Shown here one piece after another: positions 17,405 through 26,666 of a DNA stretch of 64,000 nucleotides (position 1 is its first letter; every line of letters begins with the position of its first letter). Origin of the DNA: Arthrobacter rhizosphaerae (GTDB lineage Bacteria; Actinomycetota; Actinomycetes; Actinomycetales; Micrococcaceae); assembly GCF_023062595.1 (NCBI RefSeq), contig NZ_JALLAN010000004.1, positions 1 to 64,000 of the forward strand, written 5' to 3'. Both the position numbers and the translations under genes were made by a program. The notes under the pieces were generated by a model that was given only the letters and a program-made list of their open reading frames with translations, searched no databases and was not told where the DNA came from.

Positions 17405-17782
17405 TTACTTGAGGGTAACGCGTGCGCCGGCCTCTTCGAGCTGTGCAACTGCCTTCTCGGCAGCTTCCTTCGTAACGCCCTCGAGAACAGCCTTCGGTGC
17501 GCTGTCAACCAGGTCCTTGGCTTCCTTGAGGCCGAGGGAGGTGATGGCGCGAACTTCCTTGATCACTGCGATCTTCTTGTCGCCAGCAGCTTCGAGGATG
17601 ACGTCGAATGCCGTCTTCTCCTCTTCCTCTGCAGCAGCGCCGCCACCGGCGGGGCCGGCTACAGCAACAGCAGCAGCGGTAACTTCGAAGGTCTCTTCGA
17701 AGAGCTTGACGAACTCAGAGAGTTCGATGATGGTCAGTTCCTTGAAAGCTTCAATGAGCTCTTCGTTGGTGAGCTTCGCCAT
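17405..17782 (-). CDS. rplL: 50S ribosomal protein L7/L12
   Basis: Stalk protein that recruits translation GTPases, 125 residues. N-terminal dimerisation helix, Ala/Gly hinge ([16 protein letters not shown]) and the C-terminal factor-binding domain with [14 protein letters not shown] are all present. It follows rplJ after 78 bases, the standard order, and is followed by paired terminator hairpins. Confidence 0.98.
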   Translation of the reverse strand: MAKLTNEELIEAFKELTIIELSEFVKLFEETFEVTAAAVAVAGPAGGGAAAEEEEKTAFDVILEAAGDKKIAVIKEVRAITSLGLKEAKDLVDSAPKAVLEGVTKEAAEKAVAQLEEAGARVTLK

Positions 17783-17860
17783 GGTTGGCGTCCTTCCTGT
17801 AATGGTGATCAGCAGGGGCCTTGGGCCGCGCCTTCACACCGGAGTCTGGTGGTAAGAGAG

Positions 17861-18466
17861 TTAGTTCTCTTCGGTGGCTGCTGCGGGAGCTTCAGCCGGA
17901 GCTTCTGCTTCAGCGGCCGGAGCTTCTTCGGCTGCGGGTGCTTCTTCAGCGGCGGGAGCTTCGGCTACAGCCGGAGCACCGTTCTCTTCTTCAAGCTTGA
18001 GGCGCAGAGCGTCAATGATGCGTGCAGCAGCGGCAGCAGGAGCCTTGAGGACACCTGCAACACGGGCGAGCTGCAGCTCACGGGACTCGAGGGCTGCCAA
18101 AGCGATAACTTCGCTGGCATCCATCTTCCTGCCCTCGAAGTAACCGGTCTTGATAACCAGCTGCTTGTTGGTCTTGGCAAAATCCGTCAGGCTCTTAGCC
18201 GCTGCAACTGCGTCACCCTTGATGAATGCGATTGCAGTAGGGCCGGCAAGCTGACCGTCGAATGCTTCGACACCAGCTTCCTTGGCTGCAATTGCGGTCA
18301 GGGTGTTCTTGACGACCGAGAACTTGGTGTCCTGGCCGAGGGAAACACGCAGCTGCTTGAGCTGTGCAACAGTGAGCCCACGGTATTCGGTCAGGACAGC
18401 GGCGTTCGATTCCTTGAAATCGTTAGTGATCTCAGCTACTGCTGAAACCTTTGTAGGCGTTGCCAT
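17861..18466 (-). CDS. rplJ: 50S ribosomal protein L10, long acidic tail
   Basis: Stalk base that binds 23S rRNA and L7/L12 dimers; 201 residues. The family averages about 165-175; the extra length is an Ala/Glu/Pro-rich tail (about residues 167-201) built from EEAPAA-like repeats after the L7/L12-binding helices. An ideal AAGGAGGG precedes the ATG. It is preceded by an attenuator-bearing leader, so L10-L12 autoregulation through the leader is expected from the family. It is separated from rplKA by three acetyltransferase genes. Confidence 0.97.
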   Translation of the reverse strand: MATPTKVSAVAEITNDFKESNAAVLTEYRGLTVAQLKQLRVSLGQDTKFSVVKNTLTAIAAKEAGVEAFDGQLAGPTAIAFIKGDAVAAAKSLTDFAKTNKQLVIKTGYFEGRKMDASEVIALAALESRELQLARVAGVLKAPAAAAARIIDALRLKLEEENGAPAVAEAPAAEEAPAAEEAPAAEAEAPAEAPAAATEEN

Positions 18467-18518
18467 AACCCTCCTTCCGGGGATAGTGCCGGTATTCCGG
18501 GTCCCCGCTCAAGTGAGC

Positions 18519-18554
18519 TAAAAACTAAAAACGCCCCGCGCAGATGCACGGGGC
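18519..18554 (-). terminator. Attenuator in the rplJL (L10) leader
   Basis: A 9-bp GC-rich stem (18533-18541 with 18546-18554, one T-G wobble) is followed on the minus strand by two T-runs. It lies 50-90 bases before the rplJ start, so it is a textbook intrinsic terminator inside the leader. L10 leaders are known to autoregulate rplJL through L10-L12 binding. An adjacent 5-bp hairpin (CAGTC-TTCGA-GACTG) just upstream could be part of the binding fold. Confidence 0.75.
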
Positions 18555-18727
18555 TTGGCTCAACACAGTCTCGAAGACTGCGGAACTTCACTTCGTTCAC
18601 CTGCGCCGGCCGCCCTATGTTCAGGGTCCTTCGTCTGAAAATCCACTGGCTCTTCCCGCACACGACTGCAGAAGTGAGTTGTGTTTGAAAGAGTGGATTC
18701 CAACAACCGACGGTCTTTGGTAGTTCA

Positions 18728-18757
18728 AGCTTACGGGAAGCCGTGTCCTTCGGCCAA
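18728..18757 (-). promoter_or_regulatory. Candidate rplJL promoter
   Basis: On the minus strand TTGGCC (18752-18757), an 18-base spacer and TAAGCT (18728-18733) precede the roughly 260-base rplJ leader. The remaining stretch 18467-18804 is this leader and holds no gene. Confidence 0.45.
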
Positions 18758-18804
18758 ATCCGGTCTCAATACAGGTCTAAGTCAGCTGGTGCTCACACGA
18801 CAAA

Positions 18805-19917
18805 TCAGCTGGTGCTGTCCCTGAAATCCGGCAATTCCTTCTGCCAGATCCCGGTGACGCCAGCGGTGGTAAACCCCAGTTGCCGGTTCACAGTCAGCAG
18901 GTAGCGGTTTTCCGGAGCATTCCACGTATAGATAACGCGCGCATCCGGAAACTGCTCCGTCAGCCGCTCCATATTGGCCACCTTGATGAGCAGGCCGAGT
19001 TTATTTCCGCGGTGCTGCTCCAGCACCATGGTGTCGTCCTGGAAGACGACGTCCTGACGCTGGGCCAGGACACTGATGGTTGTCAGTCCCACAAGCTCAC
19101 CGGAGGCAACGTGCTCGACGGCGGTGACAACCGTGCGCCTTCCCTGCGAGATGGTGACAGCCTCAGCTTCCCGGAGGACATCGGCGTCGAAGACCATTCC
19201 AGCCTGCTCCTGTCCGGGCGGCAGGTTATCCACCCCGGCCTGGTTTTCCAGGGCGGCGACGGCCTCCAGCCACTCATCCGGGCAGCGGTCCGTCCAGTGG
19301 TGCAGCCGGTAGCGGCCGGCGTTGGCGGCCTCAGCCTCCGCCTCCAGCTCAGCAACAAGCTGGGTGTCCAGCGGAAGGGTGCATGCGCTGAATTGTTCGA
19401 TGTGCTGCAAGGTGTATCCGGAACGCCGGGCGAATTCCACTTCGCGGCTCCCCAACGGGACAAATCCATCTCCGGTTCCGGGGATGAGTTGTTCGGATTC
19501 AAAATCGCTCAGCGAAGTGCCGGGATGGTTGGTGTCGACCAGGATCATGGACCGGCCTTCTCCCCTCGCCACATCCTCGGCCGCTTCGAGCAGTTGCTTG
19601 CCTACTCCGCGCCGCTGGTACTCGGGCAGAATGTCGAGCGTGAATTCCGCCAGGTCCTGGTTGTCCGCGAGAGGCAGCGCTATATCCACTGTGCCCACAA
19701 TTTCATGACCCATCTTGGCCACGAGGATTACTTGCCGTTCGTAAGGATCTGCCAGTTCGAGGAGCTTCTCAAGCGGGGCGTAGGCGAGGTCGTCACTGCC
19801 CCACGTCTCCATCCGGACTCTCCGTCCCACCTCGACGGCGGCCAGGAAGTCTGCAGCGTCAGCTGCTTCCAGAGAATCCGGAATCCACAGCTGCTCTATC
19901 CGTACGTCATGTGCCAT
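18805..19917 (-). CDS. Double-GNAT acetyltransferase, copy 1
   Basis: 370 residues from the ATG at 19917 (MAHDVRIEQLW); a TTG 13 codons earlier is possible but has no better ribosome-binding site. Two GNAT domains: the N-terminal one with the acetyl-CoA motif YQRRGVGKQLL, the C-terminal one with HRGNKLGLLIKV followed by YTWNAPEN and LGF. The start lies inside the end of copy 2 (11-base overlap), so translation is probably coupled. Third of three paralogs in a row between rplA and rplJ. Substrate unknown. Confidence 0.85.
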   Translation of the reverse strand: MAHDVRIEQLWIPDSLEAADAADFLAAVEVGRRVRMETWGSDDLAYAPLEKLLELADPYERQVILVAKMGHEIVGTVDIALPLADNQDLAEFTLDILPEYQRRGVGKQLLEAAEDVARGEGRSMILVDTNHPGTSLSDFESEQLIPGTGDGFVPLGSREVEFARRSGYTLQHIEQFSACTLPLDTQLVAELEAEAEAANAGRYRLHHWTDRCPDEWLEAVAALENQAGVDNLPPGQEQAGMVFDADVLREAEAVTISQGRRTVVTAVEHVASGELVGLTTISVLAQRQDVVFQDDTMVLEQHRGNKLGLLIKVANMERLTEQFPDARVIYTWNAPENRYLLTVNRQLGFTTAGVTGIWQKELPDFRDSTS

Positions 19918-21019
19918 AAAGGGGATCATCCAGCCGTTTCTGCCACTCGCCTTCAAATCCGGAGGGCTTGAATCCGAGCGATGTATTTATCGCCAGCATA
20001 TGACGGTTTTCACTGGCATTCCATGTCAGCACAGAGCGCGCCGCGGGCCACGCTTCCTGCGCCCGGCGGATATTGGCGATCTTTACCAGCATCCCGAGCC
20101 TGTGGCCGCGGTGGCCGAAGGCAACCAGGGTGTCCTCCTGAAACACCACATGAGGTTTGGTCTGCCGATATGAAAGCACTGTATAGGCAGCAAGTCGGCC
20201 GGTGCTGTTGTGCAGGGCGGCCGAAACCAACGCTTCCACGCCGCTCTTGACCCAGGTCTGCTCTTCCTCGCGGACGCGGTCGGTGTCCCAATTCACCTTT
20301 TCGAGTTCCAGCCCCGCAGTTGGGGCATCGGTGCTCATTCTGCCCCGCAACTCCGCATACGGCGCAACGAACTCCTCGGGACAGGAGCCTTCCCAGCCGA
20401 CCAGGCTGTAGCCCGCCGCATGCTCCAAAGCCCCACTCTCCAGCTTGCCTAGAAGCTCCTCGGGCACAGGCAGCGCCAGTCGGCTGGAGGTTTCCACTTG
20501 CTCCAGGCTGTACCCTGCTCGCCGGGCGAAGATGCTGGAAGGCACGGCCAGGGGAAGGCTTCCGCTGCCGGACTTCGCATGCAGCATTTCGCCGGGACCG
20601 TCAGCACTTTCAGCAGGTTCCTCGCAAAAGCCCTGAAAAATACGCCGCCCTCGGTCTGCTGCCATCTCCTCCGCCGTCTGCAGGAGCCTGCGGCCTATCC
20701 CCCGCCGCCGGTGATCTTCAGCAACGAGTACATTTATCCACGCGGTATCGAGGTTGTCCTTCAGCGAGAATTCCACCGAGCAGCTGCCCACCGGCATTCC
20801 GTTCTTGCTGGCCAGGAACAGAAGCCGCTCGAAATAGCTGTTTCCGCGCCAGTAGTAGAGTGCCTCACCGAACGTGCCACACCGATCGGTGTTCCCCCAC
20901 ACGGCGTGGTTGTGCGCTTCTTCGAGGCGGAGGCACTCCCGCAGTTGGGGAGCGGTGGCCGGACTGTCCGGCTGGGCATCCTCAGGGATCACGACGGCGG
21001 TAAGGTCCAGGTCGGTCAT
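19907..21019 (-). CDS. Double-GNAT acetyltransferase, copy 2
   Basis: 370 residues from the ATG at 21019, which overlaps the stop of copy 3 as ATGA. Tandem GNAT domains: N-terminal HRRRGIGRRLL motif and C-terminal HRGHRLGMLVKI, followed by LTWNASEN. It is clearly paralogous to its two neighbours along the whole length. The architecture resembles mycothiol synthase, but the mshD gene itself lies at 37812, so these are other enzymes. Substrate unknown. Confidence 0.87.
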   Translation of the reverse strand: MTDLDLTAVVIPEDAQPDSPATAPQLRECLRLEEAHNHAVWGNTDRCGTFGEALYYWRGNSYFERLLFLASKNGMPVGSCSVEFSLKDNLDTAWINVLVAEDHRRRGIGRRLLQTAEEMAADRGRRIFQGFCEEPAESADGPGEMLHAKSGSGSLPLAVPSSIFARRAGYSLEQVETSSRLALPVPEELLGKLESGALEHAAGYSLVGWEGSCPEEFVAPYAELRGRMSTDAPTAGLELEKVNWDTDRVREEEQTWVKSGVEALVSAALHNSTGRLAAYTVLSYRQTKPHVVFQEDTLVAFGHRGHRLGMLVKIANIRRAQEAWPAARSVLTWNASENRHMLAINTSLGFKPSGFEGEWQKRLDDPLYGT

Positions 21020-22110
21020 GGAAGCATCCGCTGCCACTCGCCGTCGTACCCTGCCGGCAGGAACCCCAACGCAACATTGATGGCCAGCATGTGTTCATTT
21101 TCGGCCGCGTTGAAAGTAAGGACCCGCTCCACTGAAGTGTGTGCGGCCATGAGGCTCCGGAGATTGTGTATTTTGACGAGCATGCCGAGACGGTGGCCCC
21201 GGTGTGCCTTCGCCACCAAAGTGTCATCCTGATCCGCCATCCACGGCTTGGCGCGTGAAAACTGCAGGACCGAATATGCTGCGAGCTCTCCGGTGTCCTT
21301 GTGCATGGCAGCGGCCACGAACGATTCCTTCCCGGAAAGTTTCCAGGTGTCCTCCACATGGCGGACACGGACAGCGTCCCAATCCGCGGCCTCAATGTGG
21401 AGACCTCCCGCGGGGGCATCGATGCTCATGCGGCCCATCAGGACGGACAGCTGATCCAGATACTCCTCCGGGCAGCGATCTTTCCATCCCAGCAGTTCGT
21501 ACTGGTCGCCGGCCACAGACCAAGCCTGGGCCTCCAGGGCGGCCAGGGTTGCTTCCGCCGGCGGCATGTCCAGAGCGCTGAACCGTGCGACCTGTTCGAG
21601 GCGGTAACCTGCGGCAAGGGCAAAGCGGACAGGACGGTCATTTGCCGGAACGCCCCCAGTCCGCGTGGCGGGTTTGAGCAACCCAGGCCCGTCCGGATCG
21701 AAGGCCGCCGGATGTTCCGTGAAACTCTGCAGAGTCCTCCGCCCCCGCTCAGCTGCGAGGGTCTCGGCGTGCCGGAGCAACTGCTGACCCATCCCCTTGC
21801 CCTCGAAGGCGTTCAGGACGTCTACCCGGACCAGGGCGTCACCGAGGTTCTCCTTCAGCGGGAACCAGATCCAGGAACGGGCCACCATGGTGCCCTCGTT
21901 CCGGATGAAGTACATCCGGAACTGCTTGTAGGAATCGTCACGCCACGCTTCCAGGCGGGCAGCCGGCGGAGTGGCGCGGTCGAGGTTCCCCCACGTCTCC
22001 AACACACGGGCATCGGTGAGGGCATTGAACTCGAGGAACTCCTCGGCGTCCGGGTGCTCAAGGGAGGCAGGGAGTACCAGTGGCTCGATAAGGTACGGCG
22101 GCGAAGTCAC
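21016..22110 (-). CDS. Double-GNAT acetyltransferase, copy 3 (first in operon)
   Basis: 364 residues, GTG start. The N-terminal GNAT domain has the degenerate motif FEGKGMGQQLL; the C-terminal domain has HRGHRLGMLVKI and LTFNAAEN. First of three overlapping paralogs. A TAGGCT hexamer lies exactly 6 bases before the GTG, with no Shine-Dalgarno sequence, so a leaderless transcript starting at this gene is likely. Function unknown; the position inside the rplKA-rplJL cluster is suggestive only. Confidence 0.87.
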   Translation of the reverse strand: MTSPPYLIEPLVLPASLEHPDAEEFLEFNALTDARVLETWGNLDRATPPAARLEAWRDDSYKQFRMYFIRNEGTMVARSWIWFPLKENLGDALVRVDVLNAFEGKGMGQQLLRHAETLAAERGRRTLQSFTEHPAAFDPDGPGLLKPATRTGGVPANDRPVRFALAAGYRLEQVARFSALDMPPAEATLAALEAQAWSVAGDQYELLGWKDRCPEEYLDQLSVLMGRMSIDAPAGGLHIEAADWDAVRVRHVEDTWKLSGKESFVAAAMHKDTGELAAYSVLQFSRAKPWMADQDDTLVAKAHRGHRLGMLVKIHNLRSLMAAHTSVERVLTFNAAENEHMLAINVALGFLPAGYDGEWQRMLP

Positions 22111-22116
22111 GGGTTC

Positions 22117-22122
22117 AGCCTA
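22117..22122 (-). promoter_or_regulatory. Leaderless -10 element of the GNAT operon
   Basis: TAGGCT on the minus strand, 6 bases before the GTG of the first GNAT gene; places transcription start at the start codon. Confidence 0.6.
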
Positions 22123-22188
22123 GTGGCATGCCCTGTTGGCCTCTAGAGCGTACAGGGGCCCAATTGCGGGCCCAAAGATTGGAAACGA

Positions 22189-22228
22189 AACAAGGGACCG
22201 CCCGGCGCGAGCCGGACAGTCCCTTGTT
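22189..22228 (-). terminator. rplKA terminator
   Basis: An 18-bp stem with two mismatches and a 4-base loop lies 34 bases past the rplA stop, with T-rich flanks on both strands. It separates rplKA from the downstream GNAT operon. Confidence 0.8.
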
Positions 22229-22261
22229 GTTGGTTCTTATTTCAGATCCAGAAACTGAACC

Positions 22262-22969
22262 TTAGACCTCAGTGAGAACCTTGGTGACGTTGGGGTCAAC
22301 GCTGATGCCGGGACCGAAGGTGGTCGCAACCGTTGCCTTCTGGATGTAGCGGCCCTTGGAAGCGGACGGCTTCAAGCGAAGAACCTCTTCCAGTGCTGCT
22401 GCGTAGTTCTCGGCCAGCTTGACGGCGTCGAACGAAACCTTGCCGATGATGAAGTGGAGGTTAGAGTGCTTGTCGACGCGGAAGTCGATCTTTCCACCCT
22501 TGATGTCGTTGACAGCCTTGGTGACATCGGCCGTGACGGTACCGGTCTTCGGGTTCGGCATCAGGTTACGGGGACCCAGGACCTTACCAAGACGGCCAAC
22601 CTTGCCCATGAGGTCAGGGGTGGCGACGGCGGCGTCGAAGTCGGTCCAGCCGGCTGCGATCTTTTCGATCAGGTCATCGGAACCAACGAAGTCGGCGCCT
22701 GCAGCGATTGCTGCTTCAGCCTTGTCGCCCGTTGCGAAAACCAGGACGCGGGAGACTTTACCGGTGCCGTGAGGCAGGTTGACCGTTCCGCGGATCATCT
22801 GGTCGGCCTTGCGAGGGTCTACACCCAGGCGGAAAGCGACCTCAACGGTGGCGTCGAACTTGGACGGGTTGGTGTCCTTGGCGAGGGTCACTGCCTCGAA
22901 CGGCGCGTAGAACTTCTCCGCGTCGATCTTGGCTGCGGCTGCCTCGTATGCTTTGCTGCGCTTTGCCAT
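22262..22969 (-). CDS. rplA: 50S ribosomal protein L1
   Basis: 23S rRNA-binding L1-stalk protein, 235 residues from the ATG at 22969 ([14 protein letters not shown]). An open extension further upstream is not typical of L1 and is rejected. Conserved [23 protein letters not shown] is present in full. It follows rplK after 210 bases, an unusually long gap, containing a tandem 12-bp repeat. Confidence 0.98.
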   Translation of the reverse strand: MAKRSKAYEAAAAKIDAEKFYAPFEAVTLAKDTNPSKFDATVEVAFRLGVDPRKADQMIRGTVNLPHGTGKVSRVLVFATGDKAEAAIAAGADFVGSDDLIEKIAAGWTDFDAAVATPDLMGKVGRLGKVLGPRNLMPNPKTGTVTADVTKAVNDIKGGKIDFRVDKHSNLHFIIGKVSFDAVKLAENYAAALEEVLRLKPSASKGRYIQKATVATTFGPGISVDPNVTKVLTEV

Positions 22970-23030
22970 GCTGCTTATTTCTCCTTGTGCAGTTGTGGTC
23001 TGCGGACCGCGCTGGGCCCTGCCACAGTTG

Positions 23031-23054
23031 GGATGTCCGGCTGGATATCCGGCT
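23031..23054. repeat. Tandem 12-bp repeat in the rplK-rplA spacer
   Basis: Two adjacent 12-base units (23031-23042 and 23043-23054) differ at one base, with a further partial TCCGGAT copy after them. On the transcribed strand the spacer carries repeated AGCCGGA. Function unknown. Confidence 0.7.
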
Positions 23055-23179
23055 GTTTGTCCGGATGGGATGCCCAACATTTCGGTTTGTGCCGGTGGTC
23101 CGGCAATGGTGCCGGTTACCCGGCGGGTGCTGCCCGGCGTCGTCGATCTTCATCCGACTTTGCCCCAACAGCGGTGGGC

Positions 23180-23611
23180 CTAACCTTCTACGGTGATGCC
23201 CATGGAGCGTGCGGTGCCAGCGATGATCTTCGCGGCGCCTTCAAGGCTTGTGGCGTTGAGGTCTTCCATCTTGGTGGTGGCGATCTCGTTAACCTGGGCC
23301 TGGGTCAGCTTGGCAACCTTGACGGTGTGCGGGGTAGCTGAACCCTTGGCGACGCCTGCAGCCTTTTTGATGAGCTCTGCAGCCGGCGGGGTCTTGGTGA
23401 TGAACGTGAATGAACGGTCTTCGTAAACCGTGATTTCCACGGGGATGACGTTTCCACGCTGGGCTTCTGTCGCAGCGTTGTACGCCTTGCAGAATTCCAT
23501 GATGTTGACACCGTGCTGGCCAAGCGCAGGACCGATCGGCGGAGCCGGGTTAGCGGCACCTGCCTGGATCTGCAGCTTGATGAGGCCGGTGACCTTCTTC
23601 TTGGGAGCCAA
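23180..23611 (-). CDS. rplK: 50S ribosomal protein L11
   Basis: GTPase-centre ribosomal protein, 143 residues, [15 protein letters not shown] start. The proline-rich [20 protein letters not shown] linker is intact, as is the C-terminal rRNA-binding domain. It follows nusG after 131 bases and begins rplK-rplA. Confidence 0.98.
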
Positions 23612-23742
23612 TGTAGGGTCCTTCTCTCAAATGCGTCCTGGGACACAGGAGCGTGCCTCAGGTATGTGGCCGCCATGGCGAGGCGGCCGGCCGCTTCGGA
23701 GCTGCTAAGCGGGCAGTTCCGGAGCGAAATCTAAAGTGATCG

Positions 23743-24579
23743 CTAGATCTTGGTGACCTGGTTGAATGCCAGGGTAACCGGGGTTTCGCGCTCGAAGATG
23801 GAAACGAGCACCACGAGGGTCTGGGAGTCAACCTTGATCTCGGAGATCGTTGCCGGGAGGGTCTCGAACGGACCTTCCTTGACGATGACGGACTCGCCAA
23901 CCTCGAAGTCAACATCCACCGGAGCAGCAGCGTGCTTGACGGGCTTGCCCTTTTCGGCCTGCTCTTCTTCGAAGACCGGAGCCAGCATGGAGAAGACCTC
24001 GTCGAGGCGCAGCGGAACCGGGTTGTGGGCGTTACCCACGAAGCCGGTGACACCGGGAGTGTGGCGGACGGCACCCCAGGATGCATCCGTCAGGTCCATA
24101 CGGACCAGCACGTAGCCGGGGATCCGAACGCGGTTGATGACCTTGCGCTGGGCGTTCTTGATCTCAACGACTTCTTCCATGGGAACCTGGATTTCGAAGA
24201 TGTAATCTTCCATGTCCAAGGTCTGGATGCGGGTCTCAAGGTTGGCCTTGACGCGGTTTTCGTAACCGGCATAGGAGTGGATGACGTACCAGTCACCTTC
24301 CTGGCGGCGCAGTTTGGATTTGAATTCCTCGGCCGGATCAGCCTCCGCCGCGGCTGCTGCCGCTGCCAAGGCATCGGTGGACTCGTCGTCGGAGTCCTCT
24401 GCCTCAGAGTCGGAGTCGTCTACGGTTACGTCGGCGTCCTCGTCGTCAGCGTCAACGGCGGAATCGGGCGCAGAAAACTCTGCCTCAGACTCTTCCACGG
24501 CTCCTGCCGTGGCGTCCGTTGTGCTGTCCGTGGACCCATCCAGCTCAGTCTCGGTTACCTCGAGCTCCTGCTCTGACAC
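23743..24579 (-). CDS. nusG: Transcription factor NusG with acidic N-terminal extension
   Basis: Binds RNA polymerase and links it to Rho or the ribosome. The GTG at 24579 has AGGAG 5 bases upstream and gives 278 residues (MSEQELEV); an ATG ten codons earlier lacks a ribosome-binding site. About 95 N-terminal residues are Asp/Glu/Ser-rich and probably disordered. The NGN domain follows from [13 protein letters not shown], and a KOW domain ([12 protein letters not shown]) closes the protein. Extensions of this kind are known in actinobacterial NusG. It follows secE. Confidence 0.97.
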   Translation of the reverse strand: MSEQELEVTETELDGSTDSTTDATAGAVEESEAEFSAPDSAVDADDEDADVTVDDSDSEAEDSDDESTDALAAAAAAAEADPAEEFKSKLRRQEGDWYVIHSYAGYENRVKANLETRIQTLDMEDYIFEIQVPMEEVVEIKNAQRKVINRVRIPGYVLVRMDLTDASWGAVRHTPGVTGFVGNAHNPVPLRLDEVFSMLAPVFEEEQAEKGKPVKHAAAPVDVDFEVGESVIVKEGPFETLPATISEIKVDSQTLVVLVSIFERETPVTLAFNQVTKI

Positions 24580-24689
24580 TTGGTCTCCTGCTTCCTCATT
24601 GCCTAACATGCCTATTTAAATGGCTCAATTCCGCACACTCCGTGGAACCTCCTTGTTCAGGAGTCCACGCAGCCTGCGGACCGATCGCC

Positions 24690-24974
24690 CTAGTTGTCCG
24701 TGGGGCCTGAACCGTTGAAGACCCATTGCACTCCGGTCCCGAAGGCCAGGTCCAGGAGCGTGACGATGACCATCATGATGATCACGAATACCAGCACCAC
24801 GAGCGTGTAGTTGATCAGTTCCTTGCGGGTGGGTGCCACGACCTTCTTCAGTTCGCCGATTACCTGGCGGACAAAAAGTGCGATTCGAGCAAAGATGCCA
24901 GCCTTGGCGGCATTCTTGGCGGGGCGGCCCTTGGAGCTGCTTGCAGCTGTTTCGGTCACCTGGTCCTCACTCAT
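24690..24974 (-). CDS. secE: Preprotein translocase subunit SecE
   Basis: 94 residues from the ATG at 24974 (MSEDQVTETAAS); an in-frame ATG 13 codons upstream gives an atypical N terminus. A charged N terminus and the amphipathic ELKKVVAPTRKEL helix precede one transmembrane segment (LVVLVFVIIMMVIVTLLDLAF), the normal SecE layout. It pairs with SecY/SecG in the Sec channel. The tRNA-Trp - secE - nusG order is a common bacterial arrangement. Confidence 0.95.
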   Translation of the reverse strand: MSEDQVTETAASSSKGRPAKNAAKAGIFARIALFVRQVIGELKKVVAPTRKELINYTLVVLVFVIIMMVIVTLLDLAFGTGVQWVFNGSGPTDN

Positions 24975-25055
24975 TCTCGCAATGATCGGATACCCGGCTC
25001 TGATCTGAACCATGGTTGCTGCGCTGGTTCCGGCTTATCACCGGAACAGCTTGCG

Positions 25056-25128
25056 CAGGGCAGACAGGACTCGAACCTGCAACCTGCGGTTTTGGAGACC
25101 GCTGCGCTACCAATTGCGCCACTACCCT
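25056..25128 (-). tRNA. tRNA-Trp (CCA anticodon)
   Basis: A 73-base cloverleaf on the minus strand. The 7-bp acceptor stem has one wobble, the anticodon loop CTCCAAA reads UGG, the T-arm carries GGTTCGAGTCC and the discriminator is G. No CCA is encoded. Directly upstream of secE. Confidence 0.96.
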
Positions 25129-25398
25129 ATGGATCAAAAACACGCATGACGCTTTCAGCAACCTTCACTGAGGCGCACGCCATCAACATGTTTTCAACAC
25201 CGGAGAACTATTCTACGCAAGAACTGCGCCTACGTCGAACCAGCCTCGTTGCGGACCATCCAGGGATGCCAATCAAAGAGCACGACCAATATGCGGTCAC
25301 TTTTCCCTGTCGCCAACGAACGATCCGCTGAACAGCATAGAGTAGAACTCGTCGAATCCCATATCCAGCCACTGAGCTGTCAAAAGAATGGACCCGCC

Positions 25399-26616
25399 AT
25401 GTCTGCCGCCCGCGTTTCCCAGCGCATCTCCGCCATTGCCGAATCCGCCACCCTCGCCGTTGACGGCAAGGCCAAGGCGCTCAAGGCGGCCGGACGGCCC
25501 GTTATTGGCTTCGGTGCCGGTGAACCTGATTTCCCCACGCCCGGCTACATTGTGGAGGCAGCCATAGAGGCTGCGGGCCAGCCGAAATACCACCGCTACT
25601 CCCCCGCGAGTGGGCTGCCTGAGCTGAAGAAGGCAATTGCCGAGAAGACGTTCCGCGACTCCGGCTACCGCGCGGATCCTTCCCAGATCCTCGTTACCAA
25701 TGGCGGTAAGCAGGCTGTCTACAACACCTTCGCTACCCTCGTTGACCCAGGGGACGAGGTCATCGTGCCGACGCCATTCTGGACCACTTACCCGGAGGCC
25801 ATCCGTCTGGCCGGCGGAGTCCCGGTCGAGGTGTTTGCCGGTCCTGAACAGGGATACCTGGTGAATGTGGAGCAACTGGAAGCCGCCCTGACTGAGCGCA
25901 CCAAGATCCTGCTGTTCGTTTCCCCTTCCAACCCGACCGGCGCTGTCTACACTCCGGAGCAGGTGGCTGAAATCGGCAAGTGGGCCGCCTCCAAGGGTCT
26001 GTGGGTGGTCACAGACGAAATCTACGAGCACCTCACCTTTGACGGGCTGCCTTTCACCTCCATCGCCACGGCTGCTCCCGAACTGGGCGACAAAGTAGTC
26101 ATCCTCAACGGCGTGGCCAAGACTTACGCCATGACAGGCTGGCGCGTGGGCTGGATGATCGGCCCGGCTGACGTCATCAAGGCAGCCACCAACCTTCAGT
26201 CCCACGCCACGTCGAACGTCTCGAACATCATGCAGATCGCTGCCCTCGCAGCAGTCTCCGGTCCGCTGACCGCCGTCGATGAAATGAAGGTTGCCTTCGA
26301 TCGCCGCCGTAAGGCGATCGTTGCCGGATTGAATGCCATTGAGGGCGTTGACTGCCCGACGCCGCAGGGCGCCTTCTACGTCTACGCTGACGTGCGCGCC
26401 TTGCTGGGTAAGGAGTTCCCGACGTCGAACGGGCTGGTGCGGCCTGAAACCTCAGCCGATCTGGCGGCATTGATCCTGGACGAGGTAGAGGTAGCGGTGG
26501 TGCCGGGTGAGGCCTTCGGCCCTTCCGGTTACCTTCGGCTGTCCTACGCACTGGGCGACGACGACCTTGCCATTGGTGTGGCACGGCTCCAGGACTTCCT
26601 CGGCAAGGCCAGCTAG
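25399..26616 (+). CDS. Class I/II PLP aminotransferase, aspartate-type
   Basis: 405 residues from the ATG at 25399 ([11 protein letters not shown]). PLP enzyme of fold type [11 protein letters not shown] and [11 protein letters not shown] contact the cofactor, and the Schiff-base lysine sits in [13 protein letters not shown], about residue 241. The C-terminal substrate arginine lies in SGYLRLSYA. Closest by eye to aspartate/prephenate-type aminotransferases. No clear ribosome-binding site. It stands alone, divergent from tRNA-Trp and convergent with the response-regulator gene. Confidence 0.88.
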   Translation: MSAARVSQRISAIAESATLAVDGKAKALKAAGRPVIGFGAGEPDFPTPGYIVEAAIEAAGQPKYHRYSPASGLPELKKAIAEKTFRDSGYRADPSQILVTNGGKQAVYNTFATLVDPGDEVIVPTPFWTTYPEAIRLAGGVPVEVFAGPEQGYLVNVEQLEAALTERTKILLFVSPSNPTGAVYTPEQVAEIGKWAASKGLWVVTDEIYEHLTFDGLPFTSIATAAPELGDKVVILNGVAKTYAMTGWRVGWMIGPADVIKAATNLQSHATSNVSNIMQIAALAAVSGPLTAVDEMKVAFDRRRKAIVAGLNAIEGVDCPTPQGAFYVYADVRALLGKEFPTSNGLVRPETSADLAALILDEVEVAVVPGEAFGPSGYLRLSYALGDDDLAIGVARLQDFLGKAS

Positions 26617-26637
26617 GCTCCGCCTGCATTTTCAGGG

Positions 26638-26666
26638 CGCTCCCTCACTTCAAAAGTGAGGGAGCG
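26638..26666. terminator. Bidirectional hairpin between convergent genes
   Basis: A perfect 13-bp stem with a 3-base loop between the aminotransferase and the response-regulator gene. Its right arm begins a direct-repeat array, so terminator and repeat share sequence. Confidence 0.75.

Noticed and set aside
18805..22110. Additional mycothiol synthase genes
   Set aside because: The three proteins share the double-GNAT layout but not the MshD motifs; the clear mshD is at 37812.
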